A stretch of DNA of 19,964 bases, from positions 120,956-140,919 of the forward strand of contig NZHL01000009.1 in NCBI GenBank assembly GCA_002691365.1, given 5' to 3'. Both the position numbers and the translations under genes were made by a program. The number at the start of each line of letters is the position of its first letter. Positions within the stretch are counted from its first letter, which is position 1. Under the pieces are notes generated by a model. That model searched no databases and was not told where the DNA came from. It was given only the letters and a program-made list of their open reading frames with translations. Shown here one piece after another: positions 17,859 to 19,964 of this stretch. The DNA is from Fidelibacterota bacterium (GTDB lineage Bacteria > Fidelibacterota > Marinisomatia > Marinisomatales > S15-B10).

Positions 17859-18779
17859 ATGAAAAGAAGAGATTTTGTAAAAAAAGGAGCTTTAATATCG
17901 TCATTACCTTTTTTAAATAATATATTGTATTCAAAAACTAGGAAGATAAAACTTTCGAGTTCGAATTTTAATCTGAATTATGCTCCTCATTTCGGAATGT
18001 TTAAACATCATGCTGGAGATGATTTAATTGATCAAATCCAATTTATGTATGATAATGGGTTTAGAGCAATTGAAGATAATGGAATGAAATCAAGGTCAAA
18101 ATCTATTCAAGAAAAAATTTCAAAAAAATTAGATACTTTGGGAATGTCAATGGGAGTTTTTATAGGAAGTTCAATTGACTGGGAAAAACCTACACTAACA
18201 ACTGGAAGAAAAGAATTTGAAAATGTTTTTTTAAATGATTTAAAAAAATCAATAGAAGTTGCTAAAAGAGTTAACGCAACTTGGATGACAATTGTACCAG
18301 GGGTAATAGACTTAAAACAAGAAATTGGTTATCAAACTGTAAATCTTGTTGAAACTCTAAAAAGAGGGTCTGAATTATTAGAGCCACATGGTTTAATAAT
18401 GGTATTAGAGCCATTAAATTGGTGGTCAAATCATCCTGGTCAATTTTTAAAAAAAATCCCGCAAGCTTATCAAATTTGTAAAAGTGTAAACAGCCCTTCA
18501 TGTAAAATTTTATTTGATATTTATCATCAGCAAATATCTGAAGGTAATATTATACCAAATTTTGAAAAAAGTTGGACTGAAATAGCTTACATTCAAATAG
18601 GAGACAACCCTGGAAGAAATGAACCAACAACTGGTGAAATTAATTTTAAAAAAGTTTTTGAGTATCTATATAATAAAAATTATAATGGAATTTTAGGTAT
18701 GGAACATGGAAATTCAATTAAGGGTAAAAAGGGAGAAAAGAAAGTCATTGAATCATATATAGAAGTTGATAGTTTTTAA
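17859..18779 (+). CDS. Hydroxypyruvate isomerase-like TIM-barrel protein with Tat-type signal
   Basis: Xylose-isomerase-like TIM barrel (AP-endonuclease-2/sugar isomerase family) closest to hydroxypyruvate isomerase, which converts hydroxypyruvate and tartronate semialdehyde. The metal-binding set matches that family by pattern: Glu184 in LEPLNWW, Asp220 in FDIYHQQ, Gln246 in YIQIGD and Glu282 in GMEHGN. The segment IQIGDNPGRNEPTTGEINF is especially characteristic. The N-terminus MKRRDFVKKGALISSLPFL has the twin-arginine pattern RRDFVKK and a short hydrophobic region, implying Tat export. Many exported members of this fold have other sugar substrates, so the reaction is uncertain. AAGGAG (17848-17853) is a strong ribosome site. 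Its stop abuts the stop of the opposing gene (TAATTA, 18777-18782). Confidence 0.85.
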   Translation: MKRRDFVKKGALISSLPFLNNILYSKTRKIKLSSSNFNLNYAPHFGMFKHHAGDDLIDQIQFMYDNGFRAIEDNGMKSRSKSIQEKISKKLDTLGMSMGVFIGSSIDWEKPTLTTGRKEFENVFLNDLKKSIEVAKRVNATWMTIVPGVIDLKQEIGYQTVNLVETLKRGSELLEPHGLIMVLEPLNWWSNHPGQFLKKIPQAYQICKSVNSPSCKILFDIYHQQISEGNIIPNFEKSWTEIAYIQIGDNPGRNEPTTGEINFKKVFEYLYNKNYNGILGMEHGNSIKGKKGEKKVIESYIEVDSF

Positions 18780-19319
18780 TTAAGAAATTTTAAGTCTCTT
18801 TATTTTAGAAACTTTTGCATATTCTTCTTCTTTTTTAATTGTTTTTTTAACATCATTTCTTAGTAAAGATCTATTTAATTTTCTTTCAGTTTTAAAATAG
18901 CGATCTGGAATTTTATTTTCATCTATTAATTCTAATGGACCATCAGTCTCGTAAATAGTATACTTTTTATTATCTGTTTTAAGTATTTTATTTCCATTTT
19001 CTTGGTTTACGCCAATTTTATCAACTACAGTCATAATCAATTCCTTCATTTTATCTTTTGATCTATCTATAGTTAAACGTTTTTTTTTTAATTTTTCTAA
19101 TTCTCTTTGGTGAATTTCTATAGTGCTATTAAGTTTATTTTCTTCAATATCTATTTGGGTTAAAAACCAATGAATAGAATCTGATTTATTCATAATTTCA
19201 TTTGTAATCAATTTTTCCTGTTCAATTAATACGTTTTTATACTCATCTGGACAATCATCTAATGATAATTGCTCATGAGTTTCAATAAGAGCCTGGATTA
19301 ATTCTACTGTTGAGGGCAT
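18780..19319 (-). CDS. Gp157-family (Siphovirus Gp157-like) protein
   Basis: Protein of 179 residues with the Gp157 layout. An acidic helical N-terminus (1-45) is followed by a charged coiled coil (about 55-100: IEENKLNSTIEIHQRELEKL, then KKKRLTIDRSKDKMKELIM). Next come a beta region, NGNKILKTDNKKYTIYETDG, and the family-like stretch LELIDENKIPDRYFKTERKL. The C-terminus SLLRNDVKKTIKKEEEYAKV... ends in a basic RLKIS. In phages this family is often near recombination or single-strand-binding genes, and one member was described as a phage-resistance factor in streptococci. GGAGA lies 8 bp before the ATG. No other phage gene is visible nearby and base composition matches the neighbours, so it may be a domesticated or isolated acquired gene. 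The role here is unknown. Confidence 0.72.
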   Translation of the reverse strand: MPSTVELIQALIETHEQLSLDDCPDEYKNVLIEQEKLITNEIMNKSDSIHWFLTQIDIEENKLNSTIEIHQRELEKLKKKRLTIDRSKDKMKELIMTVVDKIGVNQENGNKILKTDNKKYTIYETDGPLELIDENKIPDRYFKTERKLNRSLLRNDVKKTIKKEEEYAKVSKIKRLKIS

Positions 19320-19439
19320 AATTTTTTCTCCAAATTAAATAAATTATGATTTAGTAAAACTTAATTAAATTGTTCTATTATAAAAAATAGGAATTTTATC
19401 GTTCTATTTAACTTTTTTTACTATGACTGCGTCTAATAT
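19320..19439. other. 120-bp divergent intergenic region upstream of the sigma factor
   Basis: Region between the Gp157-like gene and the ECF sigma gene. It contains a direct repeat of GTTCTATT (19372-19379 and 19401-19408, 29 bp apart) and a short reading frame ATGACTGCGTCTAATATATGA (19423-19443) whose stop overlaps the sigma start. No confident promoter boxes were identified. Confidence 0.4.
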
Positions 19440-19964
19440 ATGAAAAACAAACAGAATAAAGTTTTAAAATTAATAGAAAAATTTAAAAATGGTGAAGAAA
19501 AAGCGTTTGATGAAATTGTAAAACTACATTATGAACCAACATTTAACTTATTATTTAAGTTGGTAGGAAATAAATTAGATGCTGATGACTTATGTCAAGA
19601 GACATTTATTAGAGTTTATAGATATGTTAAAAAATTTAAAGGAAATTCCAAATTTTCAACTTGGCTATATAGAATTGCCTATAATGTTGCAAATACTTAT
19701 TTTAGAAAGCAAAAAATTAAACAAATTTTTTCATTTGATCTTAATCAAGAAATACTTTTATCCAAAGATCCAGTTGAAGATGATGAAATGAATTCAATTT
19801 TAATGAAAAATATTAATTTATTACCAAAAAAACAAAAAGCAATTCTTATGTTTAGAGTAATCGAAGGTTTACCCTACAAAGAAATTTCAAAAATAATGAA
19901 TATATCTATTAATGCTGCTAAAGTTAATTATCATCATGCAATTTCATCATTAAAAAAGAAAATA
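19440..19964 (+). CDS. ECF-type RNA polymerase sigma-70 factor, 3'-truncated by the window edge
   Basis: Extracytoplasmic-function sigma factor; 175 residues are visible and the frame is still open at the last base. Region 2 spans about 22-92, including DADDLCQETFIRVYRYVKKF (core binding and -10 recognition) and FSTWLYRIAYNVANTYFRKQ. A short acidic linker (DPVEDDEMNS) leads to region 4 (about 118-175) with LPKKQKAILMFRVIEGLPYK and a helix-turn-helix EISKIMNISINAAKVNYHHA. There is no region 1.1 or 3, as expected for ECF factors. Only a few residues are probably missing. No Shine-Dalgarno site precedes the ATG; a six-codon leader frame ends at it (ATGA). An anti-sigma gene may follow outside the window. 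Confidence 0.93.
   Translation, partial: MKNKQNKVLKLIEKFKNGEEKAFDEIVKLHYEPTFNLLFKLVGNKLDADDLCQETFIRVYRYVKKFKGNSKFSTWLYRIAYNVANTYFRKQKIKQIFSFDLNQEILLSKDPVEDDEMNSILMKNINLLPKKQKAILMFRVIEGLPYKEISKIMNISINAAKVNYHHAISSLKKKI

Noticed and set aside
19579..19791. 70-codon plus-strand reading frame
   Set aside because: It lies inside the ECF sigma factor gene in another frame; the sigma frame has clear region 2 and region 4 motifs.

Overview
The window is a very AT-rich (by eye roughly three-quarters A+T) chromosomal segment of a Gram-negative bacterium. An outer membrane is implied by a TamB-like protein, an Omp85 barrel and two lipoproteins. The low GC, compact spacing, frequent ATGA overlaps and GldF/GldG-type transporter suggest a streamlined, probably marine member of the FCB group; Marinimicrobia/SAR406 is my guess, with low confidence. 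Ribosome binding sites are mixed: several genes have a clear GGAGG-like site, while others (the tamB homologue, rmuC, the sigma factor) have none. No tRNA, rRNA, CRISPR array or insertion sequence was seen.

Layout. The window opens inside dnaK (1-1647; about 93 N-terminal codons lie upstream). After 75 bp carrying a nested inverted repeat, ten genes run in one direction from 1723 to 15260. First come a TamB homologue, an Omp85/TamA-type barrel and a small TPR lipoprotein, which form an envelope-biogenesis group. Next come MoxR ATPase, a DUF58 protein and a BatD/DUF4381-like lipoprotein, a chaperone-like module. Last come an ABC ATPase, GldF-like permease, GldG-like auxiliary protein and DUF4340 protein. 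Gaps are 60 bp or less and three junctions are 4-bp ATGA overlaps, so translation is probably coupled over much of the run. The BatD-like gene is split by a T13 homopolymer at codons 8-12; both halves become one lipoprotein if one T is added.

A convergent gene (16704-15229, minus) overlaps the DUF4340 gene tail-to-tail by 32 bp and encodes a fused VTE5-like plus VTE6-like (DUF92) protein, predicted to phosphorylate a prenyl alcohol in two steps. Divergent from it are an RmuC-family nuclease-like protein and a Tat-signal hydroxypyruvate-isomerase-like TIM barrel. On the opposite strand, abutting stop to stop, lies a Gp157-family (phage-type) gene. Divergent from that, an ECF sigma factor runs off the right edge.

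The most notable points are the homopolymer frameshift at a lipoprotein signal peptide, the direct linkage of TamB/Omp85 with MoxR-DUF58 and Gld-like transporter modules without the usual vWA partners, the VTE5-VTE6 fusion, and a Gp157 gene with no other visible phage gene.
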